From Triplophysa rosa (taxonomy: Eukaryota; Chordata; Actinopteri; Cypriniformes; Nemacheilidae): a DNA stretch of 64,000 nt. The notes below the pieces were generated by a model that did no database searches, was not told where the DNA came from, and was given only the letters and a program-made list of their open reading frames with translations. The translations under genes were made by a program, and so were the position numbers. Below are positions 43,014 through 55,048 of the stretch, piece by piece. The stretch is taken from assembly GCF_024868665.1 (NCBI RefSeq), contig NC_079890.1, positions 39,351,773 to 39,415,772 on the forward strand. Direction: 5' to 3'. Within the stretch, counting starts at the first letter, position 1, and each line of letters starts with the position of its first letter.

Positions 43014-44990
43014 ATTTAAATTTACATTTACATTTAGTCATTTAGCAGACGCTTTTATCCAAAGCGACTTACAGATGAGGGAAACAATGGAAGCAATTGG
43101 AACAACATAAGGACAACAAAAAGCATAAGTGCAATAAAAGAAAACTGGTCTCATATATCCTACCACAGTACAGTATACAGAGCTAATTTTTTTTGAAAGA
43201 GTAGAAAAGAGATAGAAGTCAGAACTGATCAGTCAGGTGTTGACGGAAGAGATGTGTTTTCAGACGGTTCTTAAAGATGGCCACAGAATCTGATGATCTT
43301 GTAGCAGCAGGCAGATCATTCCATAAATGTGGAACCGATCCCGAGAAGGTACGTGAGAGAGATTTTTTACCTTTTTGGGATGGCACCACAAGACGTTGTT
43401 CGTTAGCAGAGCGTAGGGATCTGGCGGGTATATACAGTAAGTCTGCATTAGTGAGTGAAGGTAAGGGGGTGCCAAATCAGTGGTGGTCTTGTAGGCCAGG
43501 AGCAGAGTCTTGAATTTGATGTGAGCGACTATAGGGAGCCAATGTAACTTAGTGAAGAGAGGAGTGACGTGCGCTCTCTTTGGTTCATTGAAGACCACTT
43601 CTGCCGCTGCATTCTGGATCATCTGTAGAGGTTTGGTTGTGCAAGCTGGAAGTCCAGCCAGTAGCGCATTGCAGTAGTCCAGTCTGGACAGAACAAGAGC
43701 TTGGACTAGGAATTGCGTAGCATGCTCGGATAGGAAAGGTCTAATTTTCCTAATATTGTAGAGGATGAATCTACAGGACCGAGTGGTGCTGGCAACCTGA
43801 TCAGTGAAGTTAAGCTGATCGTCGATCACCACTCCCAGGTTTCTGGCCGTTCTGGAAGATGTGATGGTTGATGAGCCCAGTTGAATGCAGAAATTGTAAT
43901 GAATCTTTGTATCGGCCGGGATTACAAGCAGTTCTGTTTTAGAAAGGTTCAGCTGCAGGTGATGGTTGTTCATCCAGAGCGAGATGTCAGCTAGGCATGC
44001 TGAAATGTGTGCAGAAACAGTCGGATTGTCAGGCTGAAAAGACAGGTGGAGTTGTGTATTATCTGCATAGCAGTGATAGGAAAAGCCATGTTTCCGAATG
44101 ACAGAACCTAGGGATGTCATGTATATAGAAAATAGCAACGGACCAAGCACTGAGCCCTGAGGCACCCCTGTGTCGAGATGTTGGGACTCAGAGACCTCTC
44201 CTCTCCAGGATACTCTAAATGTCCTACCTGTGAGGTAAGATCTGAACCATTGTAGCACCACTCCAGAGACACCCATAGCCTTGAGGGTCGACAGGAGTAT
44301 GTGGTGGTTAACAGTGTCAAAGGCAGCAGACAGATCCAGTAGGATAAGTACCGATGAGTTCGAGGCAGCTCTTGCCAGTCTCAGGGCTTCAATGACAGAG
44401 AGCAGCGCAGTCTCAGTGGAATGACCGCTCTTGAAACCAGACTGGTTGCTGTCCAGGAGGTTGTTCTGGGTGAGAAAGGATGAGAGCTGGTTACATACCA
44501 CACTTTCAAGAGTTTTAGCAATGAAGGGGAGGAGAGATACCGGTCTGTAGTTCTCTAACAGTGCAAGATTAAGAGTGGGTTTCTTTAGTAGTGGGGTAAT
44601 AAGGGCCTCTTTGAAGACTGTGGGAAATGTACCAGTGGTGAGAGACGAGTTGATAATGTGGGTCAGAGCGGGAACAACCGATGGAGGATGGCCTGGAGGA
44701 GATGAGTGGGGATGGGATCTAGCAGGCAGGTAGTTGGGTGGTTAGAAGACACTACCTTGGAGACATCATCTTCAGATAGGAGAGAGAAAGCGGGGAATGA
44801 GCATGTGTCGGGGGTTTGGGCGTGATCAAGAGGCGGCGGCGTAGAGAATTGACTGCTGATGGTGGTCGTTTTCTTTACGAAGAAAGATGAAAAATCATCA
44901 GCTGTTAAGTCGGATGGAGGTGAGGGGGCAGGCGGGCAAAGAAGAGCAGAGAAGGTTTTAAAGGTCTCCTCAGACGAGCACTTACGTTGT
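43014..44990 (-). mobile_element. L2-type LINE, 5' truncated, RT largely open
   Basis: LINEs copy their RNA into DNA at the nicked target using this RT. From the 3' tail (43014-43080) the element extends through a 413-codon frame (43260-44501). Visible blocks are [53 protein letters not shown], the active site HCYADNTQLHL and thumb LDYCNALLAGLPACTTKPLQ. The expected catalytic YADD reads YADN. The upstream RT region (44502-44990) is frameshifted and the endonuclease is absent, so it is a dead 5'-truncated copy. Confidence 0.9.
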
Positions 44991-45429
44991 GCGTGTATGC
45001 TTACCTAAAATCCACGGAATCCACTGCAGATCTCAGCGGAATTACATGGATTTTAACGCTTGTCATTGACAAGTTATAACGTTACACACACAACGTGAGA
45101 GCTATTTGCTGTGACAGATTTTTCAGCCTAAGCACAAATGATTGAGACGTTTAAAACGAAACTAACCCCAGTGTTCACCCCTGTTCATTAGCAAAACAAA
45201 CAGCTTGCCGCAGCTAAATATATTAACGCACATAATGTATTAACATTCATACAGCTAAACTCCAATGTCCATCTGCACTTATATACAGTAAGTTTAACAC
45301 TGGCTTTGAATGTTCTATTTAGCCCGTGACTGACTTAGCTCCCTTCACTATCATATGCTAACGTTATCCTCCTATATATATGGTACATGTACGTCAATTC
45401 AGACTGTTGATAAATATTACTTACATCGG

Positions 45430-45730
45430 CAGCTTTGTCTCGTTCAGTCGGTCTCGATCCCTCTTGAGGAACAACTTTGAAGCTAATCCTGCTTGTACTG
45501 TCCCAGGTTGATAAAGCACTCCGGTTTGAAGTGATTCGCGCAAACAAGCAGGTTTGTACTTATGGTTTCTGAGGGATTTCCACTAAAAATAAAATAAATC
45601 CACTCCTGTCTCTTCCTAGGTTTGGACTCTATGCAGCGACTATATTGCATGTTGTCCACGAACTTTAGCCATGGTGTCACGTACACCGCTGTTGCTTGTG
45701 AAAACAACAATGGTGGAGCGCGGTGGGTGG
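45430..45730 (-). pseudogene. THAP-like domain exon relic
   Basis: Minus strand fragments in shifting frames read EEWIYFIF-like and KRQEWIYFIFSGNPS, then LLVCANHFKPECFINLGQYK and, one base out of frame, GLASKLFLKRD before a GTAAGTAAT donor. The W...F, C-x2-HF and terminal hydrophobic pattern fits a THAP-like zinc-binding domain as found in fish transposon-derived genes. In-frame stops and a one-base deletion near 45488 show it is a fossil. Whether it was a host gene or a transposase is unclear. Confidence 0.45.
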
Positions 45731-46061
45731 AACTGTGTAGATTAAGGGGCGGTAACATTATAATAAAATCCGCTTTGGACGTCACAATCGGAGCGAAATC
45801 TGAACGGCTGGATTTCTCACATGCTTGCAGGGAAAGGCACACCAAAACAAACTTACTGGGTTCTTGTTTTTCACGTTTTCTGGGTTGCTAGATGCACTGG
45901 GGACCTGATTATAGCACTTATACATAGAAAAAGTGGGGTTTTCATCTGATGTCTCCATTAAGTTACGATGCTTTGGGGAAACAGACCGGAATATTATGAT
46001 CGTTTTTATGATCAATTTAGGCTTATGATGCTTTTGGGAAACCCAGCACTACACGTTTCAT

Positions 46062-46701
46062 TGACCACGTTTACATGGACAACAATAATCCGATATTAAC
46101 ACTATTAAGACAATACTCTGATTAAGAATGGACTATGTAAACAGAGCTTTTTGATTAGCTTAATCCGTCTTAACTCATAATGGTAGTAAACACAAATCGA
46201 ATTAAAACGGGTGGAGAACTCCTATTTTAGTCGCATTATTGAAGTGCGCTATAGACATGTACACACCTTAATCGCATTACCGGTGCGAAGGAACTTTCAC
46301 GGCACTTTGCGACAGGTTACACACACGCATGGCAGTTGACAGCTGTTTTTTTTTACGGCAAACAACATGGCTTCAAGCAAGAAAGCACATTTTTGGTCTG
46401 AACGGGAAACAAGAAAGATGCCAACAATTCTAGAAAATAAATGAAACACCAAAAACTGTATGTGGTACCATGGCAAAGACCGACTGTTTGTTGATACATG
46501 AAATTATGGAGGGAACGTCGAATGGTGTCGCTTAAGGACGTAATGACGAATGCCATTAATCGAACTATGTAGTGTAACATGTAAAACGGGAACATGAAAG
46601 GTATATTCTTAAACAACTCATGTAAACACCTTAATCGTAATATTAGCTTACACAGAATAAGGCAAATAATTTCATTACTGTCGTCCATGTAAACGTGGTC
46701 A
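46062..46701. mobile_element. Harbinger-like MITE with 19-bp perfect inverted ends
   Basis: TGACCACGTTTACATGGAC at 46062-46080 is exactly inverted at 46683-46701. Inside, a plus-strand stretch at about 46368-46442 reads MASSKKAHFWSERETRKM then PTILENK and a stop. This is the start of the Myb/SANT-like protein of PIF/Harbinger elements. No transposase remains. Between 45731 and 46061 and between 46702 and 46921 nothing else is supported. Confidence 0.6.
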
Positions 46702-47361
46702 CTGTAAAATGAGAGAGCAGCATATGTAAATCTTGAAATGCCTTCAGCCTTAGCAAGTAGAATTCTGCCTCTCAGTGTAAGGTCTCTCTGCAACCACATT
46801 TTAAACCTTTTTTGGGCCTTTTCTTTAACAAGTTTGAAATTAGTGTACACCTAATATCTTGATTTTTTTGTTATCACAATTCCTAAGTATGTCACTTCAG
46901 ATTTAACTGGAATATTATAAAAATGTCTCGGTTACGGTTGTAACCTCGGTTCCCTGATGGAGGGAATGAGACGTTGTGTCGAGCCGACAGATGGGGTTCG
47001 TCCCTGAGAACCAATCGCTTCCGACTACTTAGAAAAGGCCAATGAAAATTGGCGAATGAAATTTGCATGCCGGACTCCGCCCCGGAAATCAGGGTATAAA
47101 AGGGAGACAGCATGCTTCATTCATTCACCTTTGTTCTGAGGAGCCTGAGACCTCTCTCTTGCCGTGTTGTGGCAAGGAGGACACAACGTCTCATTCCCTC
47201 CATCAGGGAACCGAGGTTACAACCGTAACCGAGACGGTTCCCTTTCTGTCGGTCTCTCGACGTTGTGTCGAACCAACAGATGGGGTTCCTATGGAAAACG
47301 CCATAACACTGTGCCCTGTCACAATCTCTAGCGAAGCGACGGTGACTGGCCTGGGCGTGTA

Positions 47362-49120
47362 AGCCGTGAGCGCTACCGCGAAATTGTAACCTACCAGTGG
47401 GTAGGTAGGGGGTCCCAGAGCTTTCTTGAAAGGTGGGAAGGCCCCTGCCTTCGGCCTCACAGGCGGCGGCCTTGTTTCTCTAACAGCGAAAGTAAGCGCT
47501 ACTTCCTCAAGTGGGGGATGCGCTACAGAGACCACTTCCTACCACAGGGAGCAATTAGTGGAGATACCAACATGGTCTCACCGATGGGGGAGAACTCATG
47601 GGAAAAAAATGCGGCTGAAGAATAAACCGCGAGGTGGATGTCCACCTAGGGAGGTCATGGGTTACCAAGGTGGGAACCAGCATGAGGATACATCAGACGG
47701 AACCGCCCTACTGGGGGGTTGCAACGTCTGGTAGCACTAGGTCCGGTTAGAGCTATGTTGCGAATAACTCCGGAGATACCCGGCCTAAGGGGCAGGGCTG
47801 CTCTGCCCAGCCCGCCACAGAAGGTGCTTGCTTAGTGATGGATGGAGTGCCTGTTCTTCGCCCAGTGGGGAAAGAAGGGAGGCTGGATCGGTATACTGAC
47901 CCACTCGAGAGAGGGGGAAAAGAACCAATATAGGCGTACACCCTACCGGTTGCCAGTCCTACATGTTGCCATGCAGGACGCGGGCTGACACCGGCTCTAC
48001 GCGGAGGTTGTAGAACCTCGCGAAGGTGTTGGGTGTAGCCCAACCCACAGCTCTGCAAATGTCTGTGAGAGAGGCGCCGCGTGCCAGTGCCCAAGAGGAG
48101 GCTACACCCCAGGTGGAGTGGGCCCTCACTGCTAGAAGGCACCGGCGATTTAGGGATTGGTAGGCTGCCTTGACAGCGTCCACAATCCAGTGCGCCAACC
48201 TCTGCTTGGAGACAGCTCTCCCCTTCTGCTGACCTCCGAGNAGCCGTGAGCGCTACCGCGAAATTGTAACCTACCAGTGGGTAGGTAGGGGGTCCCAGAG
48301 CTTTCTTGAAAGGTGGGAAGGCCCCTGCCTTCGGCCTCACAGGCGGCGGCCTTGTTTCTCTAACAGCGAAAGTAAGCGCTACTTCCTCAAGTGGGGGATG
48401 CGCTACAGAGACCACTTCCTACCACAGGGAGCAATTAGTGGAGATACCAACATGGTCTCACCGATGGGGGAGAACTCATGGGAAAAAAATGCGGCTGAAG
48501 AATAAACCGCGAGGTGGATGTCCACCTAGGGAGGTCATGGGTTACCAAGGTGGGAACCAGCATGAGGATACATCAGACGGAACCGCCCTACTGGGGGGTT
48601 GCAACGTCTGGTAGCACTAGGTCCGGTTAGAGCTATGTTGCGAATAACTCCGGAGATACCCGGCCTAAGGGGCAGGGCTGCTCTGCCCAGCCCGCCACAG
48701 AAGGTGCTTGCTTAGTGATGGATGGAGTGCCTGTTCTTCGCCCAGTGGGGAAAGAAGGGAGGCTGGATCGGTATACTGACCCACTCGAGAGAGGGGGAAA
48801 AGAACCAATATAGGCGTACACCCTACCGGTTGCCAGTCCTACATGTTGCCATGCAGGACGCGGGCTGACACCGGCTCTACGCGGAGGTTGTAGAACCTCG
48901 CGAAGGTGTTGGGTGTAGCCCAACCCACAGCTCTGCAAATGTCTGTGAGAGAGGCGCCGCGTGCCAGTGCCCAAGAGGAGGCTACACCCCAGGTGGAGTG
49001 GGCCCTCACTGCTAGAAGGCACCGGCGATTTAGGGATTGGTAGGCTGCCTTGACAGCGTCCACAATCCAGTGCGCCAACCTCTGCTTGGAGACAGCTCTC
49101 CCCTTCTGCTGACCTCCGAG
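47362..49120. repeat. 879-bp duplication around a single N
   Basis: 47362-48240 and 48242-49120 appear identical base for base and are separated only by the N at 48241. The sequence covers the DIRS spacer and the recombinase C-terminus, so one copy is redundant for interpretation. Identity this complete next to an N is best explained by overlapping contig ends that were not merged. Confidence 0.85.
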
Positions 49121-49760
49121 ACAGACAAAGAGCTGATCCGAGCTCCTGAAGCTCTGTGTGCGGTCCAAGTAAAGGCGCAGCGCGCGTCCTGGACACAACA
49201 CGGATGGGGTTGGGTCTTCCTCCCCAGTGGGGAGCGCCTGTAAATTCACCACCTGGTTCCGAAAGGGAGCGGTGGGAACCTTGGGCACGTAGCCGGGCCG
49301 AGGTCTCAAGATAACGTGAGAATCCCTGGGTCTGAATTCTAGGCAGTCAGGGGACATGGAGAATGCCTGTAGGTCACCTACCCTCTTGATGGAGCGCCAT
49401 AAGGAGAACCGTCTTCATCGTGAGATGAGGAAGAGCGGCATCCCCTAGGGGCTCGAAAGGGGGCCTGGTGAGACCTGTCAGGGCCACATCCAGGTCCCAA
49501 AAGGGTATGGAGCGCGGACGAGGCGGATTCCGCCTCCTAGCGCCTCTTAGGAACTAATGACCAGGTTGTGCTGTCCTAGAGACTTCCCAGCAACTGAGTT
49601 GTGATGAGCTGCAATGGCGGCTGCATACACCTTCAGTGTGGGAGGGGAGAGGTTAGTCTCGAGTCTCTCTTGTAGGAAGGACAGCACGGACCCGATCGCA
49701 CAACTCCGTGGGTCTTCTCCTCGAGAAGCACACCAGGTCGAGAAGAGGCGCTACTTTTAG
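48839..49760 (-). pseudogene. DIRS copy D tyrosine recombinase, broken
   Basis: The N-terminal core-binding part (FSTWCASRGEDPRSCAIGSV; 49540-49760) and the catalytic part (48839-49357) are in different frames with a stop between. In the catalytic block HSTR of copy B reads HSTW, a CGG to TGG change of the kind expected from CpG decay, which removes a catalytic Arg. GWATPNTFARFYNL with the Tyr is kept. It cannot integrate elements on its own. Confidence 0.8.
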
Positions 49761-49829
49761 GCGTACAGTCTCCTAGTGGCTGGTGCCCTTGCCTGAGAAT
49801 TGGTTTCTACCACCGCTGGGGGCAGACCA

Positions 49830-51677
49830 CTCAGGATCTCCTCGTCCCGTCCAGGGGCCAGACATGGAGGTTCCAGAGGTCTGGCCTGGGATGCCATAAC
49901 GCACCCTTCCCCTGGGAAAGCAGGTCCTTCATCAGGGGAATCGGCTGGGGGGAGCTGTCGTCAAGAGCATTAGCTCCGAGAACCAAGTCCGGTTGGGCCA
50001 GTGTGGCGCAACGAGTAACACTTGATGCTCCTCTTCCCTGAACTTGCACAGGGTCTGTCTAATGAGGCTCACTGGGGGGAAGGCGTACTTCCGCTTGTCC
50101 GGCGGCCAGCTGTGCGCTAGGGCATCCGTGCCGAGGGGTCCCTCGGTCAGAGAGTACCAAAGCCGGCAATGGGTGGTTTCGAGGGAGGCGAACAGGTCTA
50201 CCTGGGCCTGCCCGAACTGCACCCAAATGAGCTGGACTGCGTGGGGGTGGAGTCGCCACTCTCCGCGAGGCGTCGACTGACGAGAGAGCACGTCGGCTGT
50301 CTGGTTCAGGTCGCCTGGGATATACGTGGCACGCAGGGAGCGGGTCACCTGCTGACTCCACCGGAGGAGGCGTAGGCCGAGTCGTGTTAACTGCAGTGAG
50401 CGAACGCCACCCTGACGATTGATATACGCTACTGCCGTAGTGCTGTCCGACCGGACCAGCACGTGCTTGCCTTGCACGAGAGGTTGTGGCCTCTTCAGTG
50501 CGAGTAGCACGGTCCACAACTCTAGGCAATTGATATGCCAGTGCAGGCTGGGGCCCGTCCAAAGCCCCGACACTGCGTGCCCGTTGCACACTGCACCCCA
50601 ACCCTGCAGGGAGGCGTCCGTTGTCACCACGACATGCCTCGTAACCTGCCCCAGGGGAACCCCTGCCCGAAGGAAGGTCATGGAAGACCAAGGGGTTAGG
50701 GTGCGTCGGCAGAGAGGCTTAATCACCATCCGCCTGCTGCCGGTGTGCCACGCTCTCCAAGGAACTCGACTCTGAAGCCAGTGTTGGAGCGGTCTCATGT
50801 GCATCAACCCGATGGGTATCACCGCCGCCGAGGATGCCATGTGTCCCAGGAGCCTCTGAAATAGTTTCAGGGGAACCGCTGACTGCTTGAAATGTTCCAG
50901 GCAGTTCAACACCGACTGGGCGTGTGCTGAGGACAGTCGCGCTGTCATGGTGACAGAGTTGAGTTCCATACCAAGATAGAGGATGCTCTGCACAGGGGAG
51001 AGCTTGCTCTTCTCTCGGTTGACCTGTGGCCCCAGTCGATCTAGGTGCCGGAGCACCAGGTCCCTGTGTGCACACAACAGATCTCGCGAGTGTGCCAAGA
51101 TAAGCCAGTCGTCAAGATAGTTGAGTACCCGCACACCCCTTTCCCTGAGGGGAGAGAGGGCGGCTTCCATGATCTTCGTGAAGACTCGTGGGGACAGAGA
51201 CAGACCGAAGGGGAGGACTCTGTACTGATATGCCTGACCCTCGAAAGCGAACCTTAGGAACGGGTGATGACGAGGGAGAATCGAGACATGAAAGTAAGCG
51301 TCCTTTAGGTCGATTGCCATGAACCAATCCTGACATCTGACAGATGTTAGGATGCGCTTCTGAGTGAGCATCCTGAACGGCAGCTTGTGCAGGTGTCTGT
51401 TCAGGGTACGCAGATCTAGGATGGGGCGCACCCCCCCGCCTTTTTTGGGGATGATGAAGTAGGGGCTGTAAAACCCCTTGGACATCTCGGCTAAGGGGAC
51501 GGACTCGATCGCACCCTTCGCCAGAAGGGTGCGCCCCGTAGTACGGGAGCATCTCGGCCTCTGACCGAGGTGGCGAGGATGCCCCGAAACTTGGGCGGGT
51601 TTCTGGCGAATTGGATCGCGTAGCCGAGACAGATCGTTCTCCTCAGCCACCGTGACGGTGTGGGAAGCTCGAGCCAA
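49830..51677 (-). pseudogene. DIRS copy D reverse transcriptase / RNase H, nearly intact
   Basis: A single frame of 581 codons from 51677 to 49932 carries fingers and palm (KGFYSPYFIIPKKGGGVRPI, DWFMAIDLKDAYFHV, VLPFGLSLSPRVF), the active site NYLDDWLILA, thumb (LLGHMASSAAVIPIG), and RNase H (TTDASLQGWG, INCLELW, RSDSTTAVAYINRQ, DVLSRQ) with acidic residues in place. The conserved downstream region follows (VDLFAS, WPPDKRKYAFPP, LLVAPHWPNRTWFSEL). The frame then slips near 49940 and the tail continues in another frame to 49830. Of the four copies this is the only uninterrupted polymerase core. Confidence 0.85.
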
Positions 51678-51689
51678 GCTCCCAGGGAC

Positions 51690-52664
51690 CGCGACAAGGG
51701 GACTAAGGGTACGATCTGCTTCATCGACCCCCCCGGGGGGTGGTTCGATGGCTGGCAGTGCGGGCCTCTCGCCGGGGGCGGGCCCCCGGGAAGAAGACTG
51801 GCTCTGCTGGTTCGCCTGCTTGGCGATGCAGCTCCACGCACCGTCGATTTGAGAGTGCTGAGGGCTGCAATGTACATTCGATGTTGCGCCTCGCCAAGAC
51901 GCAACGTCGAGTGGCCGAACACCATCTGACAGAGGGTGAGAGCGGCTGTGAAAAACACCCAGGGAGATAGGAAACTCTTTTCGTGAAAAAGTGGGCGCTA
52001 GGCCCCCGTAGGTAGGTAGCAGCCTAGCTGATGTTGGAACGGGGCAGGAACCGTCCTGGATCGACCGTCCAGCGATGGTATGGCTGGGATCGGGCCCAAT
52101 GGTGTCAACCTCCCTGGGGTCTTCCCGTCAGGGTCGCTTCTTCCTTGAAGGTTGGTGACGGGGTGGTGGTCTCCCCTTCGATGTCCTCTTCCGGGGTGCC
52201 GCCTGGGTAGGGAGCGCTGGGACCGGAGCTGGCTTCGAAGAGGGCCGGGGCTGCTGGGGAGCAGAGGCCGCATGGGATCTCTAAGGCCTGTGGGCGGCCG
52301 AGTCCCGGCGGGGTAGAATATGGCTAATCGCCTCCGTCTGCTTCTTCACTGCCGAGAACTGCTGAGCGAAGTCCTCGACAGTGTCACCAAACAGCCCACC
52401 CTGCGCAATGGGCGCGTCGAGAAAGCGGACTTTCTCGGCGTTGCTCATCTGTGCAAGGTTAAGCCAGCGGTGCCTCTCCTGGACCACCATAGTGGACATC
52501 GCCCGACCCAGGGCCCGCGCGGTCACCTTGGTCGCCCGTAGAACAAGGTCGGTGGCGGTGCGGAGTTCCTGCGTTAACCCTGGGTCGGTCTTACCCTCGT
52601 GGATCTCTTTCAACGCCTTGGCCTGGTGGACCTGCAGGATGGCCATGGCGTGGAGAGAGGAGGC
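51690..52664 (-). pseudogene. DIRS copy D ORF1, C-terminal part
   Basis: The frame 52281-52646 includes KVTARALGRAMSTMVVQERH and FLDAPIAQGGLFGDTV, matching copy A ORF1; the remainder to 51690 is frameshifted. At 52664/52665 it runs directly into retroviral env start sequence. The N-terminal continuation is on the far side at 58596. Confidence 0.8.
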
Positions 52665-52864
52665 AGGATCAATACCAGAAATATGGCTGACATATTGGAC
52701 AATTTAGACCCAAAGGTGTAACAGGGGAACCTTCAGAGGTGATCGGGAAGCTATAAATGGGGCAAAATTTGCCCAGGCCCTATGTTCAGCCGACAGGTGG
52801 CCCCCTCACCCACTAAAAGAGCAAGGATCTTCTGTCTGGCGCAAGCCCTCTCACCAGTGCCCTG

Positions 52865-53709
52865 TTACACACTTTGGGCAGGCTTCTTAGGCCCTACAGT
52901 TTCAATTGGTGATGCGGATGTTGGCAGATGCTTCAGCCTGGATGCGTGAATCCACTGCGGTTGATGATCCGTAAGCACTCCAGTTCTTGTTACTGCGATA
53001 ACTACAGCTGGGTCCAGGTATCTCGGTTCCCCCACGGCGACTGGTTTCAGACTCCGAATCAGCACCTGTTGGCCTGGAATGAAATTATGGGTGGGCTTAT
53101 CTGACGGAATAGGGAGAGAAAGAGAAACATCAGCACACACAGAATTCAGTTTATCAATAAGGGAAATCACGTGGTCATCCAGGATCACCTCCATGTCTCC
53201 TAGGGAAGAAACGCCTGTGCGACCTTTGACCCAAGGGGTCAGGAAAGGTCTTCCCATCATAATCTCAAATGGTGAGTATTTTGTCGTTGAGGATGGGGTC
53301 ATTCTCATTTCTGCCAATACGGCTGGTAGCACATCTGGCCATTTCCTGCTTGTTTCCATACAGGCTTTTGTGATCTTATCTTTGATTGTTTGGTGTGTTC
53401 GTTCCACCACCCCCGACGACTGCGGGTGATAGGGTATATTATAGTGCCAATCTATGGCTAACGCTTTAGCCAATAGTTTGGTCACTTTCGATGTGAATGG
53501 CGTGGATGTGTGAATCGCTTCTGGAAACGGTAACACGTCATGTGGCGTTTCCTGTGAGGGTTTGTTTTGGCGCATATTAAACACGAGTCTACAATTAGTT
53601 TGACCATTTTTGCTGTATCCTGTATACAATACAGGTGATTAATCATCTGTGTAACTTTAGACGCGCTGTTGTGCGATATACCATGGTAATGTCTTATCAA
53701 TACCAACAA
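52865..53709 (-). pseudogene. retroviral integrase, core-deleted
   Basis: The zinc-binding N-terminal domain is visible at 53709-53580 (HxxxH...CLIC pattern), followed by a jump into the later core (VTKLL..., VVERTHQTIKD with the catalytic Glu) and a C-terminal domain to the stop at 52865. The stretch that should carry the first two catalytic Asp residues is absent, so strand transfer is impossible. The C-terminal half is the part shared with 15141-15573. Confidence 0.8.
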
Positions 53710-53730
53710 AGACAGCTTTGGTAATGCGAT

Positions 53731-54999
53731 TCAGCCGTTTTTATCTCTTATCAAACCGTTAGCATCTGGGGCACATCCATTTTCTGCCCAATGTTTCACG
53801 ACTCCCTGTGTGGGTTGACTTTGCAAAATTTTCAAATCTATGTCAGGAACGCATGATACATGTGCAAACATCATTGTTTCTACGTCCCTACTCTGCGCTC
53901 TCTGATATGGGGAAAACTCTGCATGTTCCGTGGCCCATTTGGCCATTTCATCAGCATTTCTGTTGCCAACAGCTTCTGGTTCATCTCCTGACGCATGTCC
54001 CTTGACCTTCACTACAGCTAGTTCAGATGGCAACATTACAGCTTGTAATAGATCTCCCACCAACTCTGCATGTGATATTGGTTTGCCCTCAGATGTCTGA
54101 AAATGTCTGGGCGAAGTCTTGAACGACCCCGTACGCATTTTTGCTATCCGTATAGACGGTGGCTCTTTTACCTTTTGTTAACTCACATGCTCTTGTTAAT
54201 GCAATTATTTCTGCAGCCTGTGCTGAGTTATGGTTCAGGCGATATGCCTCCACCCTCTCACCCTCCTGTGTCACAATGGCATATCCACACAGATACACTC
54301 TATCAGACGATCTTGAACAAGAGCCATCGATATATAAGTGCTCCCCCCATCCAGGGGCGTATCTTTCAGATCGACCCTGGCCGAAGTGGACCACTCAATA
54401 TCATTCATGCAATCATGAGGTACAGTTTCAGTTATCAATGTGGATAAGCCATACAGCGACTGAATTGCTGGGCTAGAAACCGAAGTGGGCTTAATGGTTA
54501 AATTTTCCGTGGCTAGCAGCATTGCTTCATAGCCAGACCTCCTTTGGGCCGTCATGTGCTGTGTCTTCAAATTATGCAGAATAACACCCACCTGGTGAGT
54601 GGTGTATAAAATCAAAGGATGTGATAAAACAAATTTCTCAGCCATTCTTACCATCTCCGCAGCCACAGCACGAAGGCATGCAGGCATACCATGGACTATC
54701 GGGTCTAATTGTTTGGACAAATAAGAAACCGGGCGTGGTTTGCCACCATGCTCTTGGTTCAAAACACCCATTGCAACACCCATAGCCTCCCCCGCATACA
54801 AGTGAAACGGCCTTGAATAGTCTGGTAGCCCCAATGCAGGAGCGCGTGTGATAGCAATCTTCAATGCATCAAAATGTTCTTCCGCTTCAGAAGTCCAGTT
54901 CAACGAGTCTCTCGGACCCATGCCATGTTGAATGAGACATCGTAGGCCTTTGTCATGATATGCACAGTCAGGTATCCATGCACGGCAATAGTTCACCAA
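53731..54999 (-). pseudogene. retroviral RT connection and RNase H, frameshifted
   Basis: The connection region (54999-54420) has a YLSKQLD block. RNase H begins with YIDGSCSRSSD near 54350 and continues through an AEIIALTRACEL helix and VYTDSKNAYGVV, then after a frame change AVVKVKGHASG and NADEMAKWA. The acidic residues (D, E, D, D) are recognisable. It degrades the RNA strand during reverse transcription. The frame breaks near 54100 and between RT and connection near 55020 prevent a continuous product. Confidence 0.8.
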
Positions 55000-55048
55000 C
55001 CCCCAAAAAACTTTGTAGCTGTATCACAGTTGCTGGAGTACGCATAGT

